A DNA stretch of 64,000 nt. It comes from Chitinophaga arvensicola (lineage in GTDB: Bacteria; Bacteroidota; Bacteroidia; Chitinophagales; Chitinophagaceae). The position numbers and the translations under genes are program-made. The stretch is taken from assembly GCF_900110835.1 (NCBI RefSeq), contig NZ_FOJG01000001.1, forward strand, positions 3,441,499 to 3,505,498. The letters are read 5' to 3'. The notes under the pieces were generated by a model. The model was not told the origin of the DNA. It saw only the letters and a list, made by a program, of their open reading frames with translations, and searched no databases. This document shows positions 50,724-59,162 of the stretch, in pieces. Numbering within the stretch: the stretch's first letter is position 1; every line of letters begins with the position of its first letter.

Positions 50724-53468
50724 ACCGATCCAGATAGTTCCTTTTACAGGTGGATTCAGCATCACATTCAGCTGACTTTCCGGTCCCATCTGTGCAGCAT
50801 CCTGGAACTTTGTGCCGATGGGCGCAATGGCGCTCATAAAGCCGATATCACCGTCCGGAAAGGCTGGCGTGGTGTTGTTATTGGAAGCCCCTTTGGGCGC
50901 CTCCGGACGGAACACCTGTAAAAACGTACCCCCGTTACCGGTATAGAAGGTAAAAGGTGGTTCCTGTGTATAGAAAGTGGCCTGGTAAACATTGGCATGA
51001 TAGCCCTTGAATTCCGGATAGATCCAGCTTTCTCCTGTTACCGTATTGTTGTAATCTTTATACCAGTTGCCAAAGAGCTGTCCCTGTCGCCTGTTTTTCC
51101 ATACGCGGTAAGGCCCTTCGCCGATCCAGGCAAGCCCTGTTACTTTTTCTTCCGGATACCGGAAGGTAATACCGGTAAAAGGCGTTTCCCCTTTTACGTT
51201 ATAGCTGTAATCCAGTTGAGCCGGTACTCCTGGCTTGAAATGCCATTTCAGCTGCAGGAAACCACTACCTTCATATCTCACGCTGATAAAATAACCAGTG
51301 GAATCATCACCGGAGCTGAATGAGGTTAACTGCTGTGAAACACCTGCCAGCACCGGGCCTCCGCCCAGTGAGATTTTTCCTTTGGGCGTGCGGATATGTA
51401 AGAGCTGCCCGGTAGCGCGACTGAAAGCATACACGCCGCTGCCATTATCCACATAAAGGGTATCGTGATTGTTGGTGATATTCAAACGCCCGTTCGCTGC
51501 GGGAAACTGCTTCACGTGCTTCATAGGAGAAGACAATGGCCAGCTGCGGTGGAGGATGTTGCGGCCGTAAATATCCTGTACGCTGAGGTATAAGGCATCC
51601 GCATCCTGCCATCCATCGGGGAGGGGAAGCTGGAGATAACCTTTGGTATGCGGCGCGAGGTCAGGTGCAGCAAGCGTACCGGTGGTGATGGTATCTGTGC
51701 GGGTATTTTTTCCGGGAGATGTGAACCGCAGCAGTTGCCATGTGAAGCGGCATCCGCCCAATTGCGTATAGTCGTAACGGTTTTCCACGGGTATCCGGCC
51801 GTCAAATACCGTAGGTATAACGGTCATGGGTATATGTACCGGCGACCATAATTCCCGGATGCTGTAAAAGCTGCCTTCCTTTTCGCGGTGTGGGCCTACA
51901 ATGCCGTCTGGTGCATGGTTGCCATCGGTGTCGATGATGCCGTTTTTGTCGGTGCGTACCAGGCCTTCATCAGCAAAGGCCCAGAGGAAGCCGCCCGCGC
52001 CATGCGGATGTTGCAGGATACGGTCCCAGAAATCGGCCAGGCCGGCGCCCATACCGCCATCATACAGGCCATGCATAAACTCTGTGGGCAGGTAAATATC
52101 CGCATCGTATAAACTGGCATTTACGAGGTAGTTGAAGTTGGGATAATGTTTGGTATCCACACTGCTGAATCTTTCCCAGGGATGCAATACCGGGCGTTCC
52201 TGCGGATCATACAGCGCATAATCTCCATCCAGCGCACGGTTAAAGCCTCCTTCATTGCCATTGTCCCATGCAATGATGCTGGGATGGTTCACATCCCGTT
52301 CTACCAGTTCCCGCACCAGCCGGTGCCCGGTAATGGTATCATAAGCCGCCTGCCAGCCGGTGAGTTCATCCAGCACAAACATGCCCAGGGAATCACACAC
52401 ATCGAGAAAATGGGTGTCCGGCGGGTAGTGCGACATCCGCACCGCATTCATGTTCATGTCTTTCATCAGGTTTACATCAAGCAGACTGATGGCTTTACTG
52501 AGGGTACGTCCCGTTTCCGGCCACGCGCTGTGACGGTTTACGCCTTTCAGGATCACTTTGGTATCATTTACGTATATGCCATCCCGTGGTCTTACTTCAA
52601 TAGTGCGGAAGCCAAATGGCTGTGTAACGCGGTGCAGCACCTGGTCGCCTTTCCTGATTTCCACTACCGCCTGGTACCGGTTAGGGTATTCTGCGCTCCA
52701 GGTAGCGGGGTGATCAAATTGCTGCTGCAGCGTATGTACTTCCCCGTGAGTGGCCGGTGTAGTCACTGCTTCCTGCAGCGGCTTACCGTCCATGGTAAGT
52801 ACCTGTGCGCTCAGCGTGGCGCCATCCGGCAACGCCGTTGTAAACGCCTGCACGCTGAAATGGCCTTTTGCAGTCGCATTAATGGCGATACGGTCTATGT
52901 TTACCAATGGCTTCACTTCCAGGAAAACGGGGCGATAAATGCCGCCTAAGATCCAGAAATCTCCGTTGCGTTCTGCCCTGTTCACACTGGCGTTGGCCGA
53001 TTGTTTACTCACTTTTACTTCCAACAGGTTGCTGCCGTTGCGTAACAGGGAGCCGATATCATACCGGAAGCGGTAAAAGCCGCCCTGGTGCACAGGGCCT
53101 GCCAGCTTACCGTTGATCTTTACTTCCGCATCGGTCATCACGCCATCAAACACAATATTCACCTGCTTGTTACGCCACTGATCCGGTGCATTGAACCGGT
53201 AACGGTATAAGCCCTGTTCATCGGCTTTCACCTTATCATGGCCATAATTGTAGCTGCCGAATCCCTGCTGTTCCCAGTTGGAAGGAACAGGGATCGTGGT
53301 CCATTTGCCGCTGCGCTGACCGCCGGAACAGTGGAAGTCCCAGGCAACGGTATGGTCTTTATCTGTACCGGAAAGATAGATGTATCGGGTGTCCTGTGCC
53401 ATAGTCACCTGCATGTAAAACATGCCGGCGAGCAACAGTAGTTTTTTTGCTGACATAACGGAATTCAT
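50715..53468 (-). CDS. Glycoside hydrolase family 2 (beta-galactosidase-like), exported
   Basis: Exo-acting glycosidase, most like beta-galactosidases. The frame is open to 53510; ATG 53468 or 53456 precedes a signal peptide (AKKLLLLAGMFYMQVTMAQ), and I use 53468 (917 residues). Parts: sugar-binding jelly-roll domain (about 40-205), immunoglobulin-like domain (about 205-310), TIM barrel (about 310-620) with the acid/base Glu in AWDNGNEGGF (about residue 406) and a nucleophile candidate Glu in WAFADEGLV, then Ig-like and large C-terminal beta domains. The C-terminal half matches the beta-galactosidase small-chain type. An 11-base tandem repeat lies about 90 bases upstream of the start. Confidence 0.88.
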   Translation of the reverse strand: MNSVMSAKKLLLLAGMFYMQVTMAQDTRYIYLSGTDKDHTVAWDFHCSGGQRSGKWTTIPVPSNWEQQGFGSYNYGHDKVKADEQGLYRYRFNAPDQWRNKQVNIVFDGVMTDAEVKINGKLAGPVHQGGFYRFRYDIGSLLRNGSNLLEVKVSKQSANASVNRAERNGDFWILGGIYRPVFLEVKPLVNIDRIAINATAKGHFSVQAFTTALPDGATLSAQVLTMDGKPLQEAVTTPATHGEVHTLQQQFDHPATWSAEYPNRYQAVVEIRKGDQVLHRVTQPFGFRTIEVRPRDGIYVNDTKVILKGVNRHSAWPETGRTLSKAISLLDVNLMKDMNMNAVRMSHYPPDTHFLDVCDSLGMFVLDELTGWQAAYDTITGHRLVRELVERDVNHPSIIAWDNGNEGGFNRALDGDYALYDPQERPVLHPWERFSSVDTKHYPNFNYLVNASLYDADIYLPTEFMHGLYDGGMGAGLADFWDRILQHPHGAGGFLWAFADEGLVRTDKNGIIDTDGNHAPDGIVGPHREKEGSFYSIRELWSPVHIPMTVIPTVFDGRIPVENRYDYTQLGGCRFTWQLLRFTSPGKNTRTDTITTGTLAAPDLAPHTKGYLQLPLPDGWQDADALYLSVQDIYGRNILHRSWPLSSPMKHVKQFPAANGRLNITNNHDTLYVDNGSGVYAFSRATGQLLHIRTPKGKISLGGGPVLAGVSQQLTSFSSGDDSTGYFISVRYEGSGFLQLKWHFKPGVPAQLDYSYNVKGETPFTGITFRYPEEKVTGLAWIGEGPYRVWKNRRQGQLFGNWYKDYNNTVTGESWIYPEFKGYHANVYQATFYTQEPPFTFYTGNGGTFLQVFRPEAPKGASNNNTTPAFPDGDIGFMSAIAPIGTKFQDAAQMGPESQLNVMLNPPVKGTIWIGLP

Positions 53469-53560
53469 TGGATCATTGGATAATAAAGTTTTCGCTAAGG
53501 ATATGCGCACATCGGGGGTAATTATCCGCTCTTCATTGTCAGTGAAGTGTCAGGTAAGCC

Positions 53561-53600
53561 CTATCTCCCCCCTATCTCCCCCCTATCTCCCCCCTATCCC
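53561..53600. repeat. 11-base tandem repeat, 3.5 copies
   Basis: The unit CTATCTCCCCC starts at 53561, 53572, 53583 and, partly, 53594, with identical copies. On the coding (minus) strand it is G-rich (GGGGGAGATAG). It is in the upstream region of the GH2 gene, so copy-number change could alter its expression. Confidence 0.85.
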
Positions 53601-53753
53601 AGTGCCCTGTAAGCCGCACCTATAAGATAGGAGTTATCTAAGGCTTAACGATGTCTTGTTCATGGGATATAAATAATACATTTTATCCAGAGATTAAGAA
53701 ATATCTGGGGGATCGGTTGTAAAAATGCGTGAGCGGGTGGAAGGGGAGAGAAA

Positions 53754-53793
53754 TGCAGTTGCCTTTGCCTGTTTAAGACAAAAGGCAACTGCA
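53754..53793 (-). terminator. Intrinsic terminator after the alkaline phosphatase fusion gene
   Basis: A 13-base perfect stem TGCAGTTGCCTTT/AAAGGCAACTGCA with a 14-base loop starting 7 bases beyond the stop; on the minus strand it is followed by TTTCTCTCC, a weak T-run. Confidence 0.7.
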
Positions 53794-53800
53794 GGAAATA

Positions 53801-55630
53801 TTATTTACCGAAGCACTTCATCATTTTATGGAAGATCTCGTTGTTTTCATATACACCACGGAACAGTTGGGAATTAGGTCCGTAAGCAAATACCATCACG
53901 GGAATACCGGTATGGTCGTTGGTGGCAAAGTGGCCACGGAGGGTGCCTTTGGCGATATCTCCGTCCATCAGTGCAAGTCCGCCGGTTTCGTGATCTGCAG
54001 TAACGATTACTGTGGTTTGTTTGTCCTGGTCAGCAAAGCGGAGTGCTTCTCCTACGGCTTCGTCAAAGTCGAGCATCTCCCGTACCAGGTAATCCAGGTC
54101 GTTCATATGGCCGCCGTGATCGATGCGGGAACCTTCCACCATCAGGAAAAATCCTTTGCCGGAGGCATTCAGTTGTTGTAATGCCTTTTTCAGGGCTGTT
54201 TTCAGGTAGTTACCACGACCGCCGCGCATGGAGGTAACCACTTTATCAGACAATATCACCAGGGTACGGTTTTTCGTAGTGGCGTTCCAGTTATCGAGGT
54301 TGTCATATACCTGGATGCCGGAAGCGGCCAGCTGCTGACCGAAATCCCTGTCCAGTTCTTCGCGTCCGCCGCCAACGGCCAGCTGCAGTTTGCTGTTCAG
54401 TAGTTGTTTTTCGAGGGTATAGGTGCTGTCCCTGTCGGCAGTATGGCCGTAGAAAGACGCCGGTGTGGCGCCGGTAATTTCTTCCGTTACAATAACCCCG
54501 CTCTGGATGCCTTTAGGCGCCAGTATTTCTGGGATTACAGGAATAGATACATAGGTGTTGTCCAGTCCGATAGCCCGGTTATGGGTTTTGGTACCGGTGC
54601 CCATGGCAGATCCGCCGGCTGCGGAATCGGTATGATAGTTATCTGTAGAGGCGGTCTTGGACAAGCCCAGCTGCTTCATCTGGAAGATATTGAGCGCGCC
54701 TTTATTGGCGGTATAGCCGGAAAACATTTCAGCCAGCCCGGTACCATCGCCTATCATCAGGATCACGTTTTTGGAACGCACCTGTGTGGCGTCGGAAGCA
54801 AACGTGGGCTGGTAAACCGGATGCACCGGCATATTGGCTGCAGTAGTGCGGGTGGTGTTATGCATTACATCATACAGCTCTTCCGGGTGGTCGGTACCGA
54901 TCCAGTCGGCCCCGAGATCCATCAGTTTGTAGTAGGTAGAGCGGGTTGAAGGAGCGCCCCAGAAACGGAATGCATATCCCTGTTCATGGGCTTTATTGAT
55001 TACCTGTGTTACTTTTTCCAGTTCGGTGGGTATGAGCGTGCCTTTTCCGTTCCAGCCGCTATACTCGTGAAAATCGACACTGAGCATCGCCACGCGCGGT
55101 TTTAACGCGGCAGGATATACGCTATCCGGACGTCCGTCGAAAAAGAAGATGGGATCATATTTTGGCCAGTTGGCCATAGGAGGCAGGTTGCCGGATAATA
55201 CCAGTTTTACGGCATTGGGATTTACGCTTCTGTCGAAGTATTGCCGGTAGGGCAGCAGCAGTTCCTGTAGGGCCTGCAAGGTAGGCGTACCTGCTGTTTT
55301 CAGATCTATCAGTAATTGCATGGGGGCGCCATCGGCATAGGCTTTACCGTTATACAGGGCAAACTGTCGCAATACCGGTTGCAGGTACATTTCCCTGAAT
55401 GTGCGGAAAGGAGTGATGGCGCTGGAATCATGTGCCACATAGATAACGCCGTTTTTCAGGTGTATATCCGCTTCTATAGAGCCAAACTGCAGCGAAGCGG
55501 CTGCATAGAAAGGAGTGGCCCGCTCATAGTCGTTATGAGAGTGTGCCTGTGCCATGGTATACTGTCTTATTTGTGCAGATGCACCGGTGGCCAGCATCAC
55601 ACCAGATAAAATGAACAGTGCTTTTTTCAT
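53801..55630 (-). CDS. Fusion of GDPD/PI-PLC-like domain and alkaline phosphatase, exported
   Basis: 609-residue periplasmic or secreted protein with two enzyme-like parts. After a signal peptide (ending GASAQ), residues about 25-260 form a TIM-barrel phosphodiesterase-like domain with AHSHNDYE (His30, His32), EADIH (Glu53, Asp55) and VAHD (His67), the pattern of glycerophosphodiester phosphodiesterases. Residues about 285-605 are an alkaline phosphatase with LMIGDG (Asp295), the nucleophile Ser336 in TDSAAGG, EGSRIDHGGH and TADHETGG, so all metal sites appear intact. Coupling the two would release free phosphate from a phosphodiester such as glycerophosphocholine or a phospholipid head group. 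It stands alone; no pho-type promoter was recognised. Confidence 0.88.
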   Translation of the reverse strand: MKKALFILSGVMLATGASAQIRQYTMAQAHSHNDYERATPFYAAASLQFGSIEADIHLKNGVIYVAHDSSAITPFRTFREMYLQPVLRQFALYNGKAYADGAPMQLLIDLKTAGTPTLQALQELLLPYRQYFDRSVNPNAVKLVLSGNLPPMANWPKYDPIFFFDGRPDSVYPAALKPRVAMLSVDFHEYSGWNGKGTLIPTELEKVTQVINKAHEQGYAFRFWGAPSTRSTYYKLMDLGADWIGTDHPEELYDVMHNTTRTTAANMPVHPVYQPTFASDATQVRSKNVILMIGDGTGLAEMFSGYTANKGALNIFQMKQLGLSKTASTDNYHTDSAAGGSAMGTGTKTHNRAIGLDNTYVSIPVIPEILAPKGIQSGVIVTEEITGATPASFYGHTADRDSTYTLEKQLLNSKLQLAVGGGREELDRDFGQQLAASGIQVYDNLDNWNATTKNRTLVILSDKVVTSMRGGRGNYLKTALKKALQQLNASGKGFFLMVEGSRIDHGGHMNDLDYLVREMLDFDEAVGEALRFADQDKQTTVIVTADHETGGLALMDGDIAKGTLRGHFATNDHTGIPVMVFAYGPNSQLFRGVYENNEIFHKMMKCFGK

Positions 55631-56015
55631 TGTATGCTAAACGATAGTTTTAAAAATTCCGGTCCGGATTCTTCTTCCGGAAACGTATACGTGACCCGCG
55701 ATCTACGGATGCAGCGCATGGTATGCTTCCTGCCGGAATTGGCCCGGCAGGCCTGCTTTTCAGCGGGCAAAGGTGCTACAATCCATCGGGGCTATTGTAA
55801 CGTGGCTGTTTATCTTTATGTTAATTGTCTGTTTGAAAAATCGATTTAGTCAAGGCTGAAGGACTAAGATATATTTTAAAACCGATAAAAAGAAAGCGAT
55901 GTGGATGGAATGAAAAACGTAAAAATTACAGGTTAAACGTGACGGTGTGCAGGAACTGATGGTGGGTGACTGTCTCTTAAAACGCTTCCTGTTTTCAGGG
56001 GATACCGGATTTATC
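55631..56015. other. Intergenic region upstream of the phosphatase fusion
   Basis: 385 bases between two minus-strand genes. A perfect hairpin CCTGCCGG-N7-CCGGCAGG lies at 55729-55751, and CAAAGGTG at 55768-55775 (CACCTTTG on the minus strand) is a near -7 box just upstream of it, so the hairpin may lie in the leader mRNA. The remaining AT-rich 200 bases show nothing further that I can support. Confidence 0.45.
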
Positions 56016-56561
56016 TCAGAGTGTTGGCCAGTTCTGTACCAGTTCTTTCAGCTGGTTTTGTCCTTCCGGCCATTCTCCCAGTCCGGATTCACTGTTGAGA
56101 TGTCCTTTGGCGCCGGCATTTACAAAACGGCTGCCCCAGTGACGGGCAAAAAAGGCGGCTCTTTCCAGGGAGCAATAGGTATCATTGGTGCTGGCTACAA
56201 TAATACTTTCAAAAGGCAGGGCGATTAAAGGGATCGGAGAGAAACCGGTGGCCTCAGGCGGAAAGCCCGGGCGTTCGGCATCTGCCGGTGCTACCAGGAG
56301 CGCGCCACGGATTTTGCGGCGGGTTTGTCCGGCCCAATGCGCCAGTGCAATACAGGCCAGGCTATGGGCGGCTATTACTACCTGCGGGCCTGCATCGGCC
56401 ACCGCCTGTTCTATCTGCGCTACCCAGCTGGCACATACCGGTGCATCCCAATCCTTTTGCTCAATCCGTTTTGTTCCAGGTATGGATTGTTCCCAAAGTG
56501 TTTGCCAGTGTAATTTTCCGGAGCTACCCAGCCCCGGTGCGGTCAGTACTTTTATTTCCAT
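56016..56561 (-). CDS. RBBP9/YdeN-type alpha/beta hydrolase
   Basis: Small cytoplasmic serine hydrolase of the RBBP9/YdeN family. 181 residues from ATG 56561 (MEIKVLTAPG); the frame extends 7 codons further to 56582. Features: the N-terminal PGLGSSGKLHWQ loop, nucleophile Ser in VIAAHSLACIAL, acid in ASTNDTYC and base in GAKGHLNSESG, where GHLN is the family's His motif. Substrate is unknown; some relatives have esterase activity. It is followed by no same-strand gene for several hundred bases, and three hairpins separate it from the upstream SusE-like gene. Confidence 0.85.
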   Translation of the reverse strand: MEIKVLTAPGLGSSGKLHWQTLWEQSIPGTKRIEQKDWDAPVCASWVAQIEQAVADAGPQVVIAAHSLACIALAHWAGQTRRKIRGALLVAPADAERPGFPPEATGFSPIPLIALPFESIIVASTNDTYCSLERAAFFARHWGSRFVNAGAKGHLNSESGLGEWPEGQNQLKELVQNWPTL

Positions 56562-56599
56562 GACATTGAGGCATTGTGTCATGAAAGATAGTAAAAAGA

Positions 56600-56622
56600 A
56601 TCACCAATTACGAATTGGTGAT
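56600..56622 (-). terminator. Perfect 10-base hairpin before the RBBP9-type gene
   Basis: ATCACCAATT-ACG-AATTGGTGAT. On the minus strand it is followed by TCTTTTTAC, so it can act as a terminator for transcripts from the upstream locus; being symmetric and 39 bases from the start at 56561 it could equally be an operator for that gene. Confidence 0.55.
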
Positions 56623-56640
56623 ATGCTGTAAAAGAAAATA

Positions 56641-56662
56641 GCCGGGGCTGAAAAGCACCGGC
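56641..56662 (-). terminator. Second hairpin with T-run
   Basis: GCCGG...CCGGC with an inner GC pair; on the minus strand it is followed by TATTTTCTTTT. Confidence 0.5.
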
Positions 56663-56762
56663 AACAGGTAACAACCAAAACAGCATTGATTAATACTGAG
56701 TATCTTAAATATTTATGATATATAAGCAATCGCACCGGTCATCTCCCGGAAAAAATGAGAGA

Positions 56763-56789
56763 CCCCGGCAGGGAAATAACCCACCGGGG
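56763..56789 (-). terminator. Terminator at the end of the SusC-SusD-SusE-like operon
   Basis: Stem CCCCGG(C)A-GGG / CCC-(A)CCGGGG, 17 bases beyond the stop of the SusE-like gene, with a run of T on the minus strand a few bases further (56750-56755). Confidence 0.7.
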
Positions 56790-56805
56790 AACATCCCCTG
56801 GTTTT

Positions 56806-57564
56806 TTAAAATACAAACCCTTTGCGCTTGAACATCCAGATATTCCGCCAGCCATCGCCCTGCTGTACAAGCGTCATTTCATTGGCATTCAGCTTGAGAA
56901 TGTTATAGGTAATATTACTGCCCCAGCTGATATCTGCCCCATTGATTTTAATCCGTTGGTTCAGGGTATCCAGCGTAAAGGTAGCTTTGGTGGTAACACC
57001 ACCGTGGGTGATGGAAAAATTGGTATTCCTGTTCAGGTCAAACTTCATTTCATCGTCCAGTACCCCCTGCTTTCTCAATTCGGCTGTACCATTTTGCCAC
57101 CATGCCGGGCGGTCGGCATCCCCCGGGCCATTACCAAAGCAATACCCGCCAGGAACGTCTACCGCCCATACCCAGGTTTTACCATCCGCGCCGTTTGTCA
57201 GCAGGTCATATAACTTGCTGGAGAAGAACAACGGATCATTTTCACTGACGGTTACTTTTACAGAATCTGTTTTGGGCCCACCGCTGCCGTAGGCTGCATA
57301 TTTGATGAAGAAGTCGCCCGCAAACGGCATAATTACCACCGCTTTTTCTTCTTTGCTGGTACCGAAACCATAATCCCAGAAGGGGATAACATTTTTTGTT
57401 CTGCTTTCCAGGGTAACCTGGTTATCATAATCCGGGTTCTGTTTAACAGAAAAATCCAGTTGCATGCCGGCCGGATCCGCAGGCGTGATTCGTTTTTCGT
57501 AGGGACTACAGGCATTGAACAAAGCCGCTGTAAGTCCTAATACATAAATATGCAGACGTTTCAT
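56806..57564 (-). CDS. SusE/SusF-like surface lipoprotein
   Basis: 252-residue lipoprotein, probably an outer-surface glycan-binding protein. ATG 57564 is used because it leads directly to a lipobox (ALFNAC), and it lies 26 bases after susD; the longer frame from 57597 overlaps susD. After the anchor there is an Ig/PKD-like beta domain (DFSVKQNPDYDNQVTLESRTKNVIPFWDYGFG, about 35-110) and a second beta domain rich in Trp (WVWAVDVPGGYCFGNGPG, RPAWWQNG, DGWRNIWMFKRKGF). I do not recognise a named family beyond this class; position after SusD supports the call. Confidence 0.7.
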   Translation of the reverse strand: MKRLHIYVLGLTAALFNACSPYEKRITPADPAGMQLDFSVKQNPDYDNQVTLESRTKNVIPFWDYGFGTSKEEKAVVIMPFAGDFFIKYAAYGSGGPKTDSVKVTVSENDPLFFSSKLYDLLTNGADGKTWVWAVDVPGGYCFGNGPGDADRPAWWQNGTAELRKQGVLDDEMKFDLNRNTNFSITHGGVTTKATFTLDTLNQRIKINGADISWGSNITYNILKLNANEMTLVQQGDGWRNIWMFKRKGFVF

Positions 57565-57590
57565 TGTTATAGTTTTTAAAGTGTACAGGA

Positions 57591-59150
57591 TCACCATCCG
57601 GTGTTTTGATGGAGGGTACCGTTTGATAAATTGATCTGTGTTTCCGGGATAGAGAACAGTCCGTTGGTTTCTGCCCGGAAACTGACATTGAATCCTGCCT
57701 GCGCAGAAGGGTTATCAATGGCCTGTTTCGCTGCGGGGATACCCTGCCGCAGCAGATCCCAGTAACGTTGTCCTTCCAGTGCCAGTTCCAGTCTGCGTTC
57801 CTGCATGAGCTGCGCTTTGTTGCTGAGTGTAATCCGGTGCGTCTGATCGCCGAAGGCGCGGTCACGTACCCTGTCGAGGTATCCCTGTGCTTTGCCTGCG
57901 TTGGCGGTCAGGTTTAATTCGGCGCCCATCAGCAGTACATCTGCAAAACGGATCACCATATAATTATCGAAATTATCCCACTGAAAACTGCCTCCCAGGT
58001 CATCCGCATTTTTATCTTTTAACGGTGTATACTTTTTGATAAAGAAGCCGGTATACTGTGCCTGGTCGTCCAGTTTGTAACTGTCGGCATAGCCTTCCCC
58101 GTTAATCGAAATAATGGAAGCTGTTTGCCGGCTATCGCCCGGCGCAAAAGAATGATACAAGGCTTCATTCACGGTAGCTGCGCCCCAGCCTTTGTAGTAA
58201 GGATCGAGGTTTTGCGACCGGATACCGATCATTACCTGCATACGGTTACCGTTCTGCTGATTCTGATCGCCCATGCCCAGGTAAGTATACTGGATCGTAA
58301 ATACGCCTTCTGCGTTATTCTGCCCCGCGTAAGCAGTAGCACTTTCTGCCGATGCACGGAACAGGTTCTGGTATTTGGGGATCAGGCTGTGCCCACTGTT
58401 ATTGATCACATCATCAATAGCGGCAATGGCATCAGCCTGCGAAAATACCCCGGCAATATCCTGTTTGTTATAGTAACCGGTATAGTAGAGAAACACACGC
58501 CCCAGTAAGGCTTCTGCGGCCCATTTGGTGGCCCTGCCGTACTCGCCGGAAGGAATGCTGCTGAATGCGGTAGCAGGGAGGTCATTGGCGGCCAGTTTCA
58601 GGTCGCTGGCAATGAGCATATACACGCTGTCGGGGCTCGCCTGCGGGATGTTGTAATTACCTGGTTCCAATGGTGCTGTCAGCAAAGGTACGTGCCCGAA
58701 CATCCGCACCAGGTCGAAGTAATAGTAGGCCCGCAGGAAATGTGCTTCTGCGGTGTAACGTTTTTTAGTGGCATCATCTCCCTTGAAATCCACGGCGTCA
58801 ATTTTCTGTATCAGTTTATTGGCGCGGTAAATACCGGTATAATATTTCTTCCAGGCATAGCTGTTCAGGTCATTCATCTTAATGCTCTTATCCCACTGGT
58901 TCCAGCCATTGTCGGAAGCACCACCGCCACCAAAACAGTTGTCGGATGCAATTTCTGAACTCAGGGCAATATTGCCGTAGCCATCCCAGTTAAGTACGCT
59001 GTACGCGGAAACCAGTCCCTGGTAAGCATCTGCCGGTGTCTTATAAAAATCTTCTTCTGTGATGGAATTGATGGGTAATGTTTCGAGGAAACTCTTTCCA
59101 CAGGAACTCATTAACCCCGTTATGATGATTGCTGCAAATATTTTCTTCAT
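57591..59150 (-). CDS. SusD/RagB family nutrient-binding lipoprotein
   Basis: 519-residue lipoprotein (lipobox LMSSC, Cys about 17) that pairs with the SusC encoded 12 bases upstream. It has the SusD N-terminal region (FYKTPADAYQGLVSAYSVLN), the hallmark helix AEAHFLRAYYYFDLVRMFGHVPLLT (about 131 onward) and the C-terminal RagB domain with LMQERRLELALEGQRYWDLLRQG. The operon also holds a SusE-like lipoprotein and lies beside a GH31 gene, so an alpha-linked or xylose-containing glycan is the likeliest ligand (inference). Confidence 0.94.
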   Translation of the reverse strand: MKKIFAAIIITGLMSSCGKSFLETLPINSITEEDFYKTPADAYQGLVSAYSVLNWDGYGNIALSSEIASDNCFGGGGASDNGWNQWDKSIKMNDLNSYAWKKYYTGIYRANKLIQKIDAVDFKGDDATKKRYTAEAHFLRAYYYFDLVRMFGHVPLLTAPLEPGNYNIPQASPDSVYMLIASDLKLAANDLPATAFSSIPSGEYGRATKWAAEALLGRVFLYYTGYYNKQDIAGVFSQADAIAAIDDVINNSGHSLIPKYQNLFRASAESATAYAGQNNAEGVFTIQYTYLGMGDQNQQNGNRMQVMIGIRSQNLDPYYKGWGAATVNEALYHSFAPGDSRQTASIISINGEGYADSYKLDDQAQYTGFFIKKYTPLKDKNADDLGGSFQWDNFDNYMVIRFADVLLMGAELNLTANAGKAQGYLDRVRDRAFGDQTHRITLSNKAQLMQERRLELALEGQRYWDLLRQGIPAAKQAIDNPSAQAGFNVSFRAETNGLFSIPETQINLSNGTLHQNTGW

Positions 59151-59162
59151 GATTGCCGGCGT

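Larger units (their letters stand above)
53469..53800. other. Intergenic region with an 11-base tandem repeat and a terminator
   Basis: 332 bases between two minus-strand genes. It contains 3.5 copies of an 11-base C-rich repeat (53561-53600) and a stem-loop directly after the phosphatase gene (53754-53793). I found no good -7 box for the GH2 gene and no ORF. Confidence 0.6.

Noticed and set aside
52146-52949. 267-residue plus-strand frame
   Set aside because: It is antisense to the GH2 gene and shows no domain.
53559-53600. CRISPR-like array
   Set aside because: The units are 11 bases, adjacent and without spacers: a simple tandem repeat.
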